From: a virus | DNA length: 64,000 bases | IMG/VR virus record: IMGVR_UViG_3300042319_002138 | Location: 124,001 to 188,000 of that record | Direction: 5' to 3' (one strand) | Part shown: positions 30,465 to 38,195 of the stretch, piece after piece | Numbering within the stretch: position 1 is the stretch's first letter | Layout of the letters: each line of letters begins with the position of its first letter | Translations under genes and position numbers: made by a program | Notes under the pieces: generated by a model | Told to the model about the DNA's origin: nothing | Seen by the model: only the letters and a program-made list of their open reading frames with translations | The model's database searches: none

Positions 30465-30775
30465 TAAAACCTAAAAAATATATAAAAAAATACCATTTTG
30501 GTGATTTTGATTATGAAAAGGAGTTAAATAGACTTTTAAATGAATTATCTGGACAGATTCAAAGTAGTAATAGAGGGGGACCTGCCAATTGGATTGTTTG
30601 TTCACCACAAGTAGCTGATTCAATAAACTCAATGATTATGGAATCCCAAATAGGTGATTGGAGGATAGAAGATAACAGTTTTATACAAGATATACAATTA
30701 AGACCTAGAAGAGTACCTCAGTATCTTAACTTGGATATTAGTATCACTAACACAGATAATAATTATTTTTTATAA
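30461..30775 (+). CDS. Small protein resembling a segment of gp23-type capsid protein
   Basis: A 104-residue protein starting by ATGA overlap with gp47. The middle, LNELSGQIQ...GPANWIVCSPQVADSI, resembles a T4 gp23 segment I recall as an E-I-A-R-Q-T-G-R-G-A-G-N-F-V-I-like stretch in the C-terminal half. It is far too short to be a capsid protein. Other short genes near 61.5-62.2 kb resemble other gp23 segments. The resemblance is from memory and needs a profile search. Confidence 0.6.
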   Translation: MIKPKKYIKKYHFGDFDYEKELNRLLNELSGQIQSSNRGGPANWIVCSPQVADSINSMIMESQIGDWRIEDNSFIQDIQLRPRRVPQYLNLDISITNTDNNYFL

Positions 30776-30780
30776 ATAAA

Positions 30781-31095
30781 ATGGCAAATTTTTCAGGATT
30801 AACAACACAAAGAGAAGAAATTATTAAAAAGTGGATGGACTCTGGGTTGTTAGATTGTTTAGACACTAATAATGAAACAAAAATAAATATAGCCTCATTA
30901 CTTGAGGGTCAGACATCACAGTTAATTAATGAAGTGGATGAAGTACCTAGCACTGGTGGTTTTGATACTATAGTGTTCCCAATAGTAAGAAGGATTTATC
31001 CTAGAACATTATTTCAAGACTTACAGTCACATTACGTGGAATTTAAAAAAGATGGTTTAACACCATATAATTACGTTAAAAAACATAAATTATGA
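30781..31095 (+). CDS. Hypothetical protein, paralogue of gene at 28635
   Basis: A 104-residue protein sharing E-I-I-K-K-W-x-x-x-G-L-L-D-x-L, F-P-I-V-R-R-I and the ending Y-V-K-K-H-K-L with the protein at 28635. It starts 5 nt after the upstream stop and overlaps the next gene by ATGA. Function unknown. Confidence 0.7.
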   Translation: MANFSGLTTQREEIIKKWMDSGLLDCLDTNNETKINIASLLEGQTSQLINEVDEVPSTGGFDTIVFPIVRRIYPRTLFQDLQSHYVEFKKDGLTPYNYVKKHKL

Positions 31096-31313
31096 CAATA
31101 GGGGATAAAGTAAAATATGAGAATTCTTTTTCAGATACTATGATAGGTACTATAGTTAGTAAAGAACAACCTACTTGTAAATGTAAAGGAATGGGTAAAT
31201 GGGTTATTGACTTTAGTGGTGAAATTAAAAAAATAAAAATAAGTGATGAAAGATTAAGTCTATATAATATAGAACCAACTATGACTAATTTAAATTTTAA
31301 TTTTGGAAAATAA
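31092..31313 (+). CDS. Small hypothetical protein, SH3-like beta
   Basis: A 73-residue protein: GDKVKYENSF...IGTIVSKEQPTCKCKGMGKWVIDF reads like a small SH3/KOW-type barrel with a C-K-C pair. ATGA overlap upstream; its last 11 bases overlap the next gene. Function unknown. Confidence 0.65.
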   Translation: MTIGDKVKYENSFSDTMIGTIVSKEQPTCKCKGMGKWVIDFSGEIKKIKISDERLSLYNIEPTMTNLNFNFGK

Positions 31314-31704
31314 TAAAAAATATCCTGATAATATTGTCTTTAATGAAAAGACAGATAAATTTGATGCTAACCTAAAGCATTACCCAACAACGGTGGGTGC
31401 TCAAAAGTTTGAAATTTTACAGATAGATAAATCAGATGCAATAAAGGCTGATAAATATTTTAATAAAAAATTAGAAGAATTAAAGGAAGAGTATGATAAG
31501 TTGCTGAATGAGTATGAGTCAACCAAGTTATTATACAACACCAAATATTCATTTCAACCTATATTAGGTGAGATTTATTATATCTATAAGAATAATAATG
31601 ATGAAAACTTTTTAAGTATCATAAAACCTAATGAATGGAATAAACCATGTTATGGTAGTTATAAACTAAATACTAATGGAACATGGGAAGAGATAGAGTA
31701 TTAA
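31303..31704 (+). CDS. DUF2452-like protein
   Basis: A 133-residue protein. The pattern YPTTVGAQKFE, a central coiled helix, then FQPILGEIYYIY and FLSIIKPNEW matches how DUF2452 proteins read (a bacterial family of unknown function with F-x-P-x-x-G-x-x-Y-x-L-Y and L-S-x-I-x-P-x-E-W). There is no ATG in the frame; TTG at 31303 is the best start and overlaps the preceding gene. Family assignment is by recognition. Confidence 0.7.
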   Translation: MENNKKYPDNIVFNEKTDKFDANLKHYPTTVGAQKFEILQIDKSDAIKADKYFNKKLEELKEEYDKLLNEYESTKLLYNTKYSFQPILGEIYYIYKNNNDENFLSIIKPNEWNKPCYGSYKLNTNGTWEEIEY

Positions 31705-31711
31705 TAATAAT

Positions 31712-32302
31712 ATGAATAGAAATTTAACCCTACAAGAAAAAATAGTAAAATTAACCACAAATAGTTTTCATAACATAGATAATAACATAAGACAAGGTGA
31801 ACAAATTACTCGTGAAAACTATGAAACTTTAAGAGAACAAATAATTGGTCTTTTGGAATATCTTGAAAATGAAAAGGTATATGTTTTAGATTTACCAGGT
31901 AATATAATACCACACCCTGAAGCTAGAAGAAGGATGGTAGACCCTGAGTTAGCTAACACACCAACAACAAAAACTTTAGTAGTTGGTACTCAAAATTTTA
32001 ATACTTTTTATGATTTAGTTATAAAAATAATGGAAGATTTAAGTAGTAATAAAGAAGTTTTTATATACACAATAGACACCGTTAGGATATTCAACCCGAT
32101 AAATTTTGAACCTGATTATAGATACATAGTTAGATATAGTACTATCGATATGGATTATTGGTATAACCCACAATACGTAGAACAAATAAATAACCCTATA
32201 CAACCTGAACAATATTTTGAAAGGTATTCAAATACAAGAACAGATGAAAAATCTAATAAACCAAAATCTATTGGTGATAGTAAATTGATACACAAATTTT
32301 AA
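31712..32302 (+). CDS. Hypothetical protein
   Basis: A 196-residue protein with a helical N-terminal third and a mixed alpha/beta remainder; no motif recognised. The stop overlaps the next ATG (TAATG). Function unknown. Confidence 0.7.
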   Translation: MNRNLTLQEKIVKLTTNSFHNIDNNIRQGEQITRENYETLREQIIGLLEYLENEKVYVLDLPGNIIPHPEARRRMVDPELANTPTTKTLVVGTQNFNTFYDLVIKIMEDLSSNKEVFIYTIDTVRIFNPINFEPDYRYIVRYSTIDMDYWYNPQYVEQINNPIQPEQYFERYSNTRTDEKSNKPKSIGDSKLIHKF

Positions 32303-32892
32303 TGGAACTACCTAAAGATTTAAAAGATGAAATATGGGAATACTGTAGATTAAACGATATAACCGATTTGAATGCTTTTATGGTTAGGATGTTAAAACAA
32401 GGTTACAATATTGAAAAATATGGTGCCACCCCTTTTAAAATGGGGCAAAAAGAACCTGAAATTATTGAAAAAGAAATCATCAGGGAAGTGATTGTAGAAA
32501 AAGAGGTGATTAAAGAGGTTATTGTCGAAAAAGAGAAGATTGTTGAGGTAATTAAAGAAGTCCCTGTTGAGGTTATAAAAGAAATAATCGTAGAAAAAAT
32601 TGGTGGTATTACTGAAAATAGAGTGGAAGTACCTGTTGAAGTAATAAAAGAAGTTATTAAAGAGGTTATAGTAGAAAAAATTGTTGAGGTGCCAATTAAA
32701 AACGATAAACAATTTAAAGAATTAGAACAACAAGTTGAAAACCTTAAAATAGAGTTAGAGTTGGAAAAAAATAGAAACTATAAACCAACTAAAACAGAAA
32801 AACCAAAAGAAGAAAATTCAAAAACACCAACTAGCAACGTTATTAGTTGGATATCCAAATCTGAAAGGGATACTGATTTATATGGAGAGTAA
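32302..32892 (+). CDS. Val-Glu-Lys repeat protein
   Basis: A 196-residue protein. A short helical N-terminus is followed (about residues 52-130) by degenerate repeats of E-V-I-V-E-K-E / E-V-P-V-E-V-I-K, then a coiled coil (KQFKELEQQVENLKIELE) and a Lys/Pro/Ser/Thr tail. The repeat alternates hydrophobic and charged residues, which suits a beta fibre or long charged spacer. It directly precedes gp46. Function unknown. Confidence 0.7.
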   Translation: MELPKDLKDEIWEYCRLNDITDLNAFMVRMLKQGYNIEKYGATPFKMGQKEPEIIEKEIIREVIVEKEVIKEVIVEKEKIVEVIKEVPVEVIKEIIVEKIGGITENRVEVPVEVIKEVIKEVIVEKIVEVPIKNDKQFKELEQQVENLKIELELEKNRNYKPTKTEKPKEENSKTPTSNVISWISKSERDTDLYGE

Positions 32893-32946
32893 ACAAGTCT
32901 TTATTTAATCAAAAATTTAAAGTATATTTTTATAAATTAAAGAAAT

Positions 32947-35325
32947 ATGGAAAACTTGGTAAAAGAAGTTAAAACTGTTGTGCCTGAAAAGGCTAAAATC
33001 AGAGTTATATGGGATGATAGTCCAGAAAATTACACCCAGGAACGTGCAAAAAGAATTGCTAAATACTTTACTGAGAAATATAACAACCCTAATGTACAGG
33101 TTATTTTTAAACCTAAAAAAGTACTCACTGAAAATGGTGAAGTAGAAATGACCGTTGCTGATAATGTAATGGATACTAATTATCAAAGAAAGTTATTTAA
33201 ACAATGGATTACTGATAATAAAGTAGATGTTGATTGGGATAGACTCTTACGTTTAGATGATAAAGTAAACGAAAAATTATCACAAGAAAGAGAAACAGAT
33301 TATAGATATCGTAATTGGTATATAAAGGAGTTAGAGTGGTCTAATTTCCTTTCTTATGGTGATGGTAATAAAATCTCTTTTAAAGAGTTAGAGGGTATTA
33401 CAGTGATTACTTCAGACCCGTTAAATATGGGTGGTAAAACAACTCTTGCTTTAGATTTACTTTTATTCCTTTTCTTTAATACCACCACAAAAGGTAGTAC
33501 CGCAATTAAAATGTTTAATCTTTTTAGAGAAGATAAAAATGAAGTAGTTGTTAAGGGTAAAGTTGCTATTGATGGTGTAGATTATATCATCGAGAGAACT
33601 GTTGTACGTAAAGCTAAAAGGACTGGTGATGAGTATACCACTAGAACAGACTTATCTTTCTATAGAACCTTACCTGATGGTAGTATTGAAAACTTAGAAG
33701 GTGAACAAAGAAGAGAAACAGAAGAATTTATAAAAAAATCGGTTGGTTCAGTGAATGATTTTTTATTAACAATTATTGCTGATGCCGACAATCTTGAGGA
33801 CATCATTCACACCAAACCGACTGAAAAAGGGCGAATCCTATCTAGATTTATTGGATTAGAAGTTATTGAAGACAAAGAAACTATTGTCAAAGAAATGAAA
33901 TCTAATTGGTCAAAAGGATTAAAATCAGACCAATACAATATTACAGACTTAAATTCTGAGATTGGTGAACTAAAAAGTTTAATTTCTGAAAATGAAAACT
34001 CGATTAAAGAAAATGAATTAGAAATTAAATCCCTAGAACTTAATATTGAGTCTTCCACAGTCAAAAAAGAAAATTTAATTGGTAAAAAAATAGAGATAGA
34101 TTCTGATGTTATTAATTTAAGACCCGAAGATATTGATAATGAAATTGATAGAATCGAATTGTACGGTAAGAAGAAAAAGAGTGAGTATGAGGATACTAAA
34201 AAATCTTTTGATTCTATGACAGAACCAGTTTATGATGAAGATTTACATGAGGAATATGTAAAACAAGAACGAGGATTTAGTTTAGAAGTAGAGAGAGCTA
34301 AATCTAAAATAAAGGAAACTCAAAAAACAATTAAAAATTTAGAAGAGGGTGAGTTCTGTTCTTTATGTAAACAACCTTTAGCTGATGTAGACCATTCAGA
34401 TGAAATTGAGGAAAATAAAGTATTATTAGATACTTTGGGTAGTGATTTATTGTCTTTATCCGAAAAATTAGTTGAGATTACAAATCTAGTTAAAGAACAA
34501 GATAACATTAAATCTTCTGTTTGGGAATACGATAGAACTTCTTTAACGGTTTCTAAACTAGAATTGGATTTAGAAAAATTAAGATTAGAAAGAAAAGAAA
34601 AATTAGACCTTAAAAAACGTTATGAAGATAATCTAGACAATATCCAAAAAAATAAAGATTTGGAGAGTCAGATAATAGGTTATAATTCTAAAATAAGTGG
34701 ATTAGAATTGGAAAAAACTAATAAAATTAAATTAGGTGAAAGATTATCTAATGAAATTGAAACTTATAAAACAAAGATAAATAAGAACGAGGAATACATT
34801 AAAACTATTAAAGCAGAAGAAGAAATTAAAATAATTTTTGATGTTTATGCTAGAATGGTTGGTAAAAATGGTATCCTTAAAATAATAATGAGAAGTGTTA
34901 TGCCTTTAATTAACTCAGAATTGGATAGATTACTAGTAGATACGGCATCATTTAAATTAGAAGTGGATATTAACGATAAGAAAGAAGTTGAATTTTTAAT
35001 AGTAAAAGAAAACGAAAAAGGTGAGGCTATCAAATACCCTATTAATGAAGGTAGTGGATTTGAAAAAACAGTGTCATCATTAGCTTTACGTTGTGTAATG
35101 TCAAAAGTCAGTTGTCTACCAAAACCTAACATAATTGTTTTTGATGAGGTTTTTGGAAAGGTTGCTAACACTAATTTAGAGTTAGTTGGAAACTTCTTTC
35201 AGAAATGTTCAGAAATGTTCCCTAACATTTTTATTATAACACATAATGAAATTGTTAAAGATTGGGCGACTAAAATAATAACAATTAAAAAGAAAAATAA
35301 CATATCATCATTAATGGTACAATAA
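32947..35325 (+). CDS. Recombination endonuclease subunit, gp46/SbcC/Rad50-like
   Basis: A 792-residue SMC-like ATPase. It has an AAA N-half with Walker A-type NMGGKTT near residue 160, long coiled coils, a zinc hook CSLC near residue 471, a signature-like GSGFEKTVSSLALR near residue 700, and Walker B IIVFDEVFGK near residue 728. Rad50/gp46 works with Mre11/gp47 on DNA ends. About 135 extra residues precede the ATPase, making it longer than T4 gp46 (about 560). An ATATTTTTATAAATTAA element lies before the ATG. Confidence 0.85.
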   Translation: MENLVKEVKTVVPEKAKIRVIWDDSPENYTQERAKRIAKYFTEKYNNPNVQVIFKPKKVLTENGEVEMTVADNVMDTNYQRKLFKQWITDNKVDVDWDRLLRLDDKVNEKLSQERETDYRYRNWYIKELEWSNFLSYGDGNKISFKELEGITVITSDPLNMGGKTTLALDLLLFLFFNTTTKGSTAIKMFNLFREDKNEVVVKGKVAIDGVDYIIERTVVRKAKRTGDEYTTRTDLSFYRTLPDGSIENLEGEQRRETEEFIKKSVGSVNDFLLTIIADADNLEDIIHTKPTEKGRILSRFIGLEVIEDKETIVKEMKSNWSKGLKSDQYNITDLNSEIGELKSLISENENSIKENELEIKSLELNIESSTVKKENLIGKKIEIDSDVINLRPEDIDNEIDRIELYGKKKKSEYEDTKKSFDSMTEPVYDEDLHEEYVKQERGFSLEVERAKSKIKETQKTIKNLEEGEFCSLCKQPLADVDHSDEIEENKVLLDTLGSDLLSLSEKLVEITNLVKEQDNIKSSVWEYDRTSLTVSKLELDLEKLRLERKEKLDLKKRYEDNLDNIQKNKDLESQIIGYNSKISGLELEKTNKIKLGERLSNEIETYKTKINKNEEYIKTIKAEEEIKIIFDVYARMVGKNGILKIIMRSVMPLINSELDRLLVDTASFKLEVDINDKKEVEFLIVKENEKGEAIKYPINEGSGFEKTVSSLALRCVMSKVSCLPKPNIIVFDEVFGKVANTNLELVGNFFQKCSEMFPNIFIITHNEIVKDWATKIITIKKKNNISSLMVQ

Positions 35326-35348
35326 TTTTTTAGTATCTTTGTTGGTAT

Positions 35349-35363
35349 ATATTTATAAATAAA
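35349..35363 (+). promoter_or_regulatory. Candidate late-promoter motif plus TAnnTTTG box
   Basis: ATATTTATAAATAAA, 22 nt before the ATG at 35371, contains the T4 late box TATAAATA. A TATCTTTG box (35334-35341) just upstream could be a second, host-type promoter, but it lacks a clear TTG at -33. Confidence 0.55.
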
Positions 35364-35370
35364 AGAAGTT

Positions 35371-35820
35371 ATGGATGCAAGATATATGATTGTTATCCTA
35401 GGTTCCTATAAAGGAATTGAGGAAGATTTAAACAACATAGCTAACGGTGAGGATGGTGTTAATTATGTCGATGGTAACGGTATATTTATGGGTACTTTTT
35501 ATAGTGTTTATAATACTATAGAGATATACGAAAACTTAGTTCATATACCAGCTTTTTTATTGTTTGAGATATCTGACCCCTCACATAGTGCTATAAGTCT
35601 ACCAACGAAATATCTAAAGGGTTTGTTTCCTGAGATTGAAAAAACGTTAAACGAACTTACAGGTGAACCTAAAGTCAAAACTAGAAGAAAAGGTAAGAAA
35701 AAGGTTGAGGTTGAGGAATACAATAATGTTGATGATATTTTGGATAAACTTAGTAGAAACAACTATGATAGAGGCTGTTTGACAGAGAGTGAAATTGAAA
35801 TTTTAGAAAAAAGTTCTTAA
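35371..35820 (+). CDS. Hypothetical protein
   Basis: A 149-residue protein. An alpha/beta N-terminal half is followed by a basic linker (VKTRRKGKKKVEVEE) and a short helical C-terminus. No family recognised. It stands alone between two promoter-containing gaps. Confidence 0.7.
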   Translation: MDARYMIVILGSYKGIEEDLNNIANGEDGVNYVDGNGIFMGTFYSVYNTIEIYENLVHIPAFLLFEISDPSHSAISLPTKYLKGLFPEIEKTLNELTGEPKVKTRRKGKKKVEVEEYNNVDDILDKLSRNNYDRGCLTESEIEILEKSS

Positions 35821-35824
35821 TTTT

Positions 35825-35855
35825 TTGATTTTTAAAAAAGTATTCATTATATTTG
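35825..35855 (+). promoter_or_regulatory. Bacteroidota-type promoter TTG-N20-TATATTTG
   Basis: TTG 35825-35827, 20 nt, TATATTTG 35848-35855. The ATG at 35866 follows after 10 nt. Confidence 0.65.
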
Positions 35856-35865
35856 TAAAAAAATT

Positions 35866-36060
35866 ATGAATATGGAAAGTAAGGAATTAAAAAATGAAAT
35901 GAATAAATTACGTCAAGTAAAAGACGTAGTTTTCAAAAATGAGGTTAACAATAATTGTGTTTCTACTCTCAGTGAGATTGAAAAATTAATCAAAAAATAC
36001 CCTAACGATTACGACTTGGGTCAAAATTTAAGAAAATTTTATTTGGAATCGATTAAATAA
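35866..36060 (+). CDS. Small hypothetical protein
   Basis: A 64-residue, highly charged helical protein placed right after a Bacteroidota-type promoter. A second in-frame ATG lies two codons in. Function unknown; likely early by promoter type. Confidence 0.65.
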   Translation: MNMESKELKNEMNKLRQVKDVVFKNEVNNNCVSTLSEIEKLIKKYPNDYDLGQNLRKFYLESIK

Positions 36061-36072
36061 TTATTATCTTTG
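36043..36072 (+). promoter_or_regulatory. Bacteroidota-type promoter TTG-N19-TATCTTTG
   Basis: TTG 36043-36045, exactly 19 nt, TATCTTTG 36065-36072. The ATG at 36079 is 6 nt downstream, which fixes the start codon and predicts a near-leaderless mRNA. Confidence 0.75.
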
Positions 36073-36078
36073 TATTTA

Positions 36079-36492
36079 ATGGATAGGGAAAAATACACTA
36101 AGATATTAAAAACGGGTGAACGGGTAGATTGGCACGGCGCTAATGTGCCCAATGAACTAATAACTAGTTCAGTTAGACTTTGGTCTGACGCGTTATCACA
36201 TGAAATAGACAAAATTGAGAGTGAGTTAGACGACTTAAAAGGTGTTTCTTTAGATAAACGTAAAGCTTATTTACAATCATTAAAAAACAATTTAAAAGAT
36301 TGTCCTTATACTTTGAATGGTGATTTCTACCTCATCAAAAAAAGAGCTATTGAGAAAGAAATGGCTGAAGATAAAAAAGTAGAGAAACCTAAAAAAACAA
36401 AAGAAAAGGTAGTTAAAGAGACAACCAAAAAAGAAATAGTTAGTTCTAGAACTAAAAACAGTGATTTAATATTCGGTAAAAAAACAAAATAA
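36079..36492 (+). CDS. Hypothetical basic protein upstream of sigma factor
   Basis: A 137-residue protein. The start is ATG 36079; the upstream in-frame TTG at 36070 lies inside the -7 promoter box and cannot be used. Helical N-terminal 90 residues, then a Lys-rich tail (about residues 95-137). The sigma gene follows 4 nt later, so both share the promoter; it could modulate that sigma factor, but this is a guess. Confidence 0.7.
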   Translation: MDREKYTKILKTGERVDWHGANVPNELITSSVRLWSDALSHEIDKIESELDDLKGVSLDKRKAYLQSLKNNLKDCPYTLNGDFYLIKKRAIEKEMAEDKKVEKPKKTKEKVVKETTKKEIVSSRTKNSDLIFGKKTK

Positions 36493-36496
36493 ATAT

Positions 36497-37312
36497 ATGG
36501 TATCATACAAACGTTACATTGACACAACAGAGGACTCTATTTCTAACTATTTAAAAGAGGTTAGAAAGATTGATTTGGTAACACCCGAAGAAGAGTTGGA
36601 GTTAGCTAAAAAAATTGCTGAGGGGGACAAAAGGGCATTAGATAAATTGGTTAAAGCTAATCTTAGATTTGTTATCTCAATAGCTAAAGAATATCAAGGA
36701 CAAGGGATTCCTTTGGTAGATTTGATTTCTGAAGGTAACTACGGATTGATAAAAGCTGCAGGTAAATTTGACCATACAAGAGGTTTTAGGTTTATTTCTT
36801 ATGCTGTTTGGTGGGTTAAGCAATCGATTCTACAATCTTTGTGTGAAAATTCAAGAACAGTAAGACTTCCTGTTAATATCACAAACCAGTTATCAAAAAT
36901 TAAAAAAGAGATTGCTGTCTTCGAACAAGAAAATCAAAGAATGCCAATCAACGGTGAGATGGATTTATCTGTACTAAATCACCCTACATGTACTTCATTG
37001 AATGATAAAATAAATGAAGAAGGTGATGAGATTATGGACTTAATTCCTGATTTAACATTTGCTAGACCTGACGAGGACACTATGTCTGATGAAATCTTAA
37101 AAAACGAATTGGAAAAAACTTTATCAATTTTAAGTGATAGAGAAAGAAAAATTGTTGACATGTATTTTGGTGTTGATGGTGGTGCTTTAACTCTTGAACA
37201 AATTGGTGATGAGTTTGGTCTTACAAAAGAACGTATTCGTCAGATTAAAGAAAAGGCTTTAAGAAAGTTGAAGAATAATAGTGAAAATCTTTTTGAATTT
37301 GTACAAAAGTAA
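36497..37312 (+). CDS. Sigma-70 family factor, Bacteroidota RpoD-like
   Basis: A 271-residue protein with region 1.2 (NYLKEVRKIDLVTPEEELELA), region 2 core (NLRFVISIAKEYQGQG, LISEGNYGLIKAAGKFD, FISYAVWWVKQSI) and a region 4 helix-turn-helix (TLEQIGDEFGLTKERIRQI). Its size and wording are those of the short Bacteroidota primary sigma factor, unlike T4 gp55. Region 3 looks trimmed (around residues 145-175). It probably redirects host RNA polymerase, perhaps to the recurring ATATTTAT promoters; that link is inference. TAATG overlap with the sirtuin gene. Confidence 0.9.
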   Translation: MVSYKRYIDTTEDSISNYLKEVRKIDLVTPEEELELAKKIAEGDKRALDKLVKANLRFVISIAKEYQGQGIPLVDLISEGNYGLIKAAGKFDHTRGFRFISYAVWWVKQSILQSLCENSRTVRLPVNITNQLSKIKKEIAVFEQENQRMPINGEMDLSVLNHPTCTSLNDKINEEGDEIMDLIPDLTFARPDEDTMSDEILKNELEKTLSILSDRERKIVDMYFGVDGGALTLEQIGDEFGLTKERIRQIKEKALRKLKNNSENLFEFVQK

Positions 37313-38037
37313 TGAAAATAGTTGTTTTTACAGGGGCAGGAGTTTCTAAGGAATCAGGTATTGATACATTCAGAGATGCTGGTGGTACATGGGAAAATGA
37401 AGATGTTGAAGCTGTTGCCACACCTGAAGGTTGGAGAAAAGACAGAGAAAGAGTATTGGATTTTTACAACAAAAGAAGGCAACAGTTACTTGGTGTCGAA
37501 CCCAATGAGGCACATAAACTTATTGCTGAATTAGAAAAAGAACATGAGGTAACCGTTATCACACAAAATGTAGATAATTTACATGAACGTGGGGGTTCTA
37601 CAAACATCTTACATTTACATGGTGAGTTAACTAAAGCACAGAGTAGTTTAAACCATAAGAAAGTTATTGATGTTGGTTATAAACCAACTAATATTGGTGA
37701 CAAACATGAAGACGGTTCACAATTAAGACCACACATTGTTTGGTTTAATGAGTACCCCAATAATATAAATGAATCTGTAATAGCTCTTAGAAATTGTGAT
37801 GTTTTATTAGTTATTGGCACCACATTATTTATAAGTTATACACTTGGTCTATTGAGGTCTTGTAAAGATTTACATAACCCTAATATGGGGGTGATAGACG
37901 TTGTTTGCATCGACCCCAACCCTCCTAAAGGTGAACTAGATGGTATGTTTAGAGATGTTAATTATATTGAAAAACCTGCCACTGAGGGTATGAAAGAATT
38001 TATTGAAAATTATTTGCCTAAATTTATTGCTAATTAA
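37312..38037 (+). CDS. Sir2-family NAD-dependent deacylase (sirtuin)
   Basis: A 241-residue sirtuin: GAGVSKESGI (residues 8-17), TQNVDNLHE, catalytic His in LHLHGEL, and a C-terminal LLVIGTTLF Rossmann motif. The zinc-ribbon cysteines are missing. The segment DFYNKRR carries Y52 and R55, the Tyr/Arg pair of CobB/SIRT5-type enzymes that remove succinyl or malonyl groups. Coupled to the sigma gene by TAATG. It may alter host protein acylation or NAD status; phage sirtuins are uncommon and the role is unknown. Confidence 0.85.
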   Translation: MKIVVFTGAGVSKESGIDTFRDAGGTWENEDVEAVATPEGWRKDRERVLDFYNKRRQQLLGVEPNEAHKLIAELEKEHEVTVITQNVDNLHERGGSTNILHLHGELTKAQSSLNHKKVIDVGYKPTNIGDKHEDGSQLRPHIVWFNEYPNNINESVIALRNCDVLLVIGTTLFISYTLGLLRSCKDLHNPNMGVIDVVCIDPNPPKGELDGMFRDVNYIEKPATEGMKEFIENYLPKFIAN

Positions 38038-38056
38038 AATAATACCCTTATATTTG
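38027..38056 (+). promoter_or_regulatory. Bacteroidota-type promoter TTG-N19-TATATTTG
   Basis: TTG 38027-38029 (inside the end of the sirtuin gene), 19 nt, TATATTTG 38049-38056. Downstream lies only a short stretch before a terminator. Confidence 0.7.
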
Positions 38057-38061
38057 TATTA

Positions 38062-38142
38062 TAGATAAGGAAATAAATTAAATGTTCTTATTGTCAGAAT
38101 ACATTAAGAACAGCCACGGTCAGAACACCGTGGTTTTTTTTT
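38062..38142 (+). ncRNA. Candidate small RNA between promoter and terminator
   Basis: The consensus promoter ending at 38056 and the terminator at 38114-38142 bracket about 80 nt with no conserved gene. A short ORF (38082-38195, 37 codons, hydrophobic C-terminus) starts inside and runs through the terminator up to the next ATG, so a leader peptide is an alternative. The transcript start is estimated. Confidence 0.4.
38114..38142 (+). terminator. Rho-independent terminator
   Basis: CCACGG (38114-38119) pairs with CCGTGG (38128-38133), 8-nt loop, then nine Ts. Confidence 0.85.
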
Positions 38143-38173
38143 GCATAAAATTTTTTTTATACTTTATTCTTGC

Positions 38174-38190
38174 ATATTTATTAATAAAAA
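38174..38190 (+). promoter_or_regulatory. Candidate late-promoter motif
   Basis: ATATTTATTAATAAAAA begins 22 nt before the ATG at 38196. Confidence 0.5.
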
Positions 38191-38195
38191 AGTAA

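Noticed and set aside
32392-32712. Minus-strand Phe/Asn-rich ORF opposite the V-E-K repeat
   Set aside because: It is the reverse complement of repeated GAA/GTT codons and carries no gene-like signal.
36070-36078. TTG start three codons upstream of 36079
   Set aside because: It lies within the TATCTTTG promoter box and could not be on the transcript.
38082-38195. 37-codon ORF as a normal gene
   Set aside because: It runs through a strong terminator hairpin and its T tract and has no recognisable product, so I list it only as an alternative to a small RNA.
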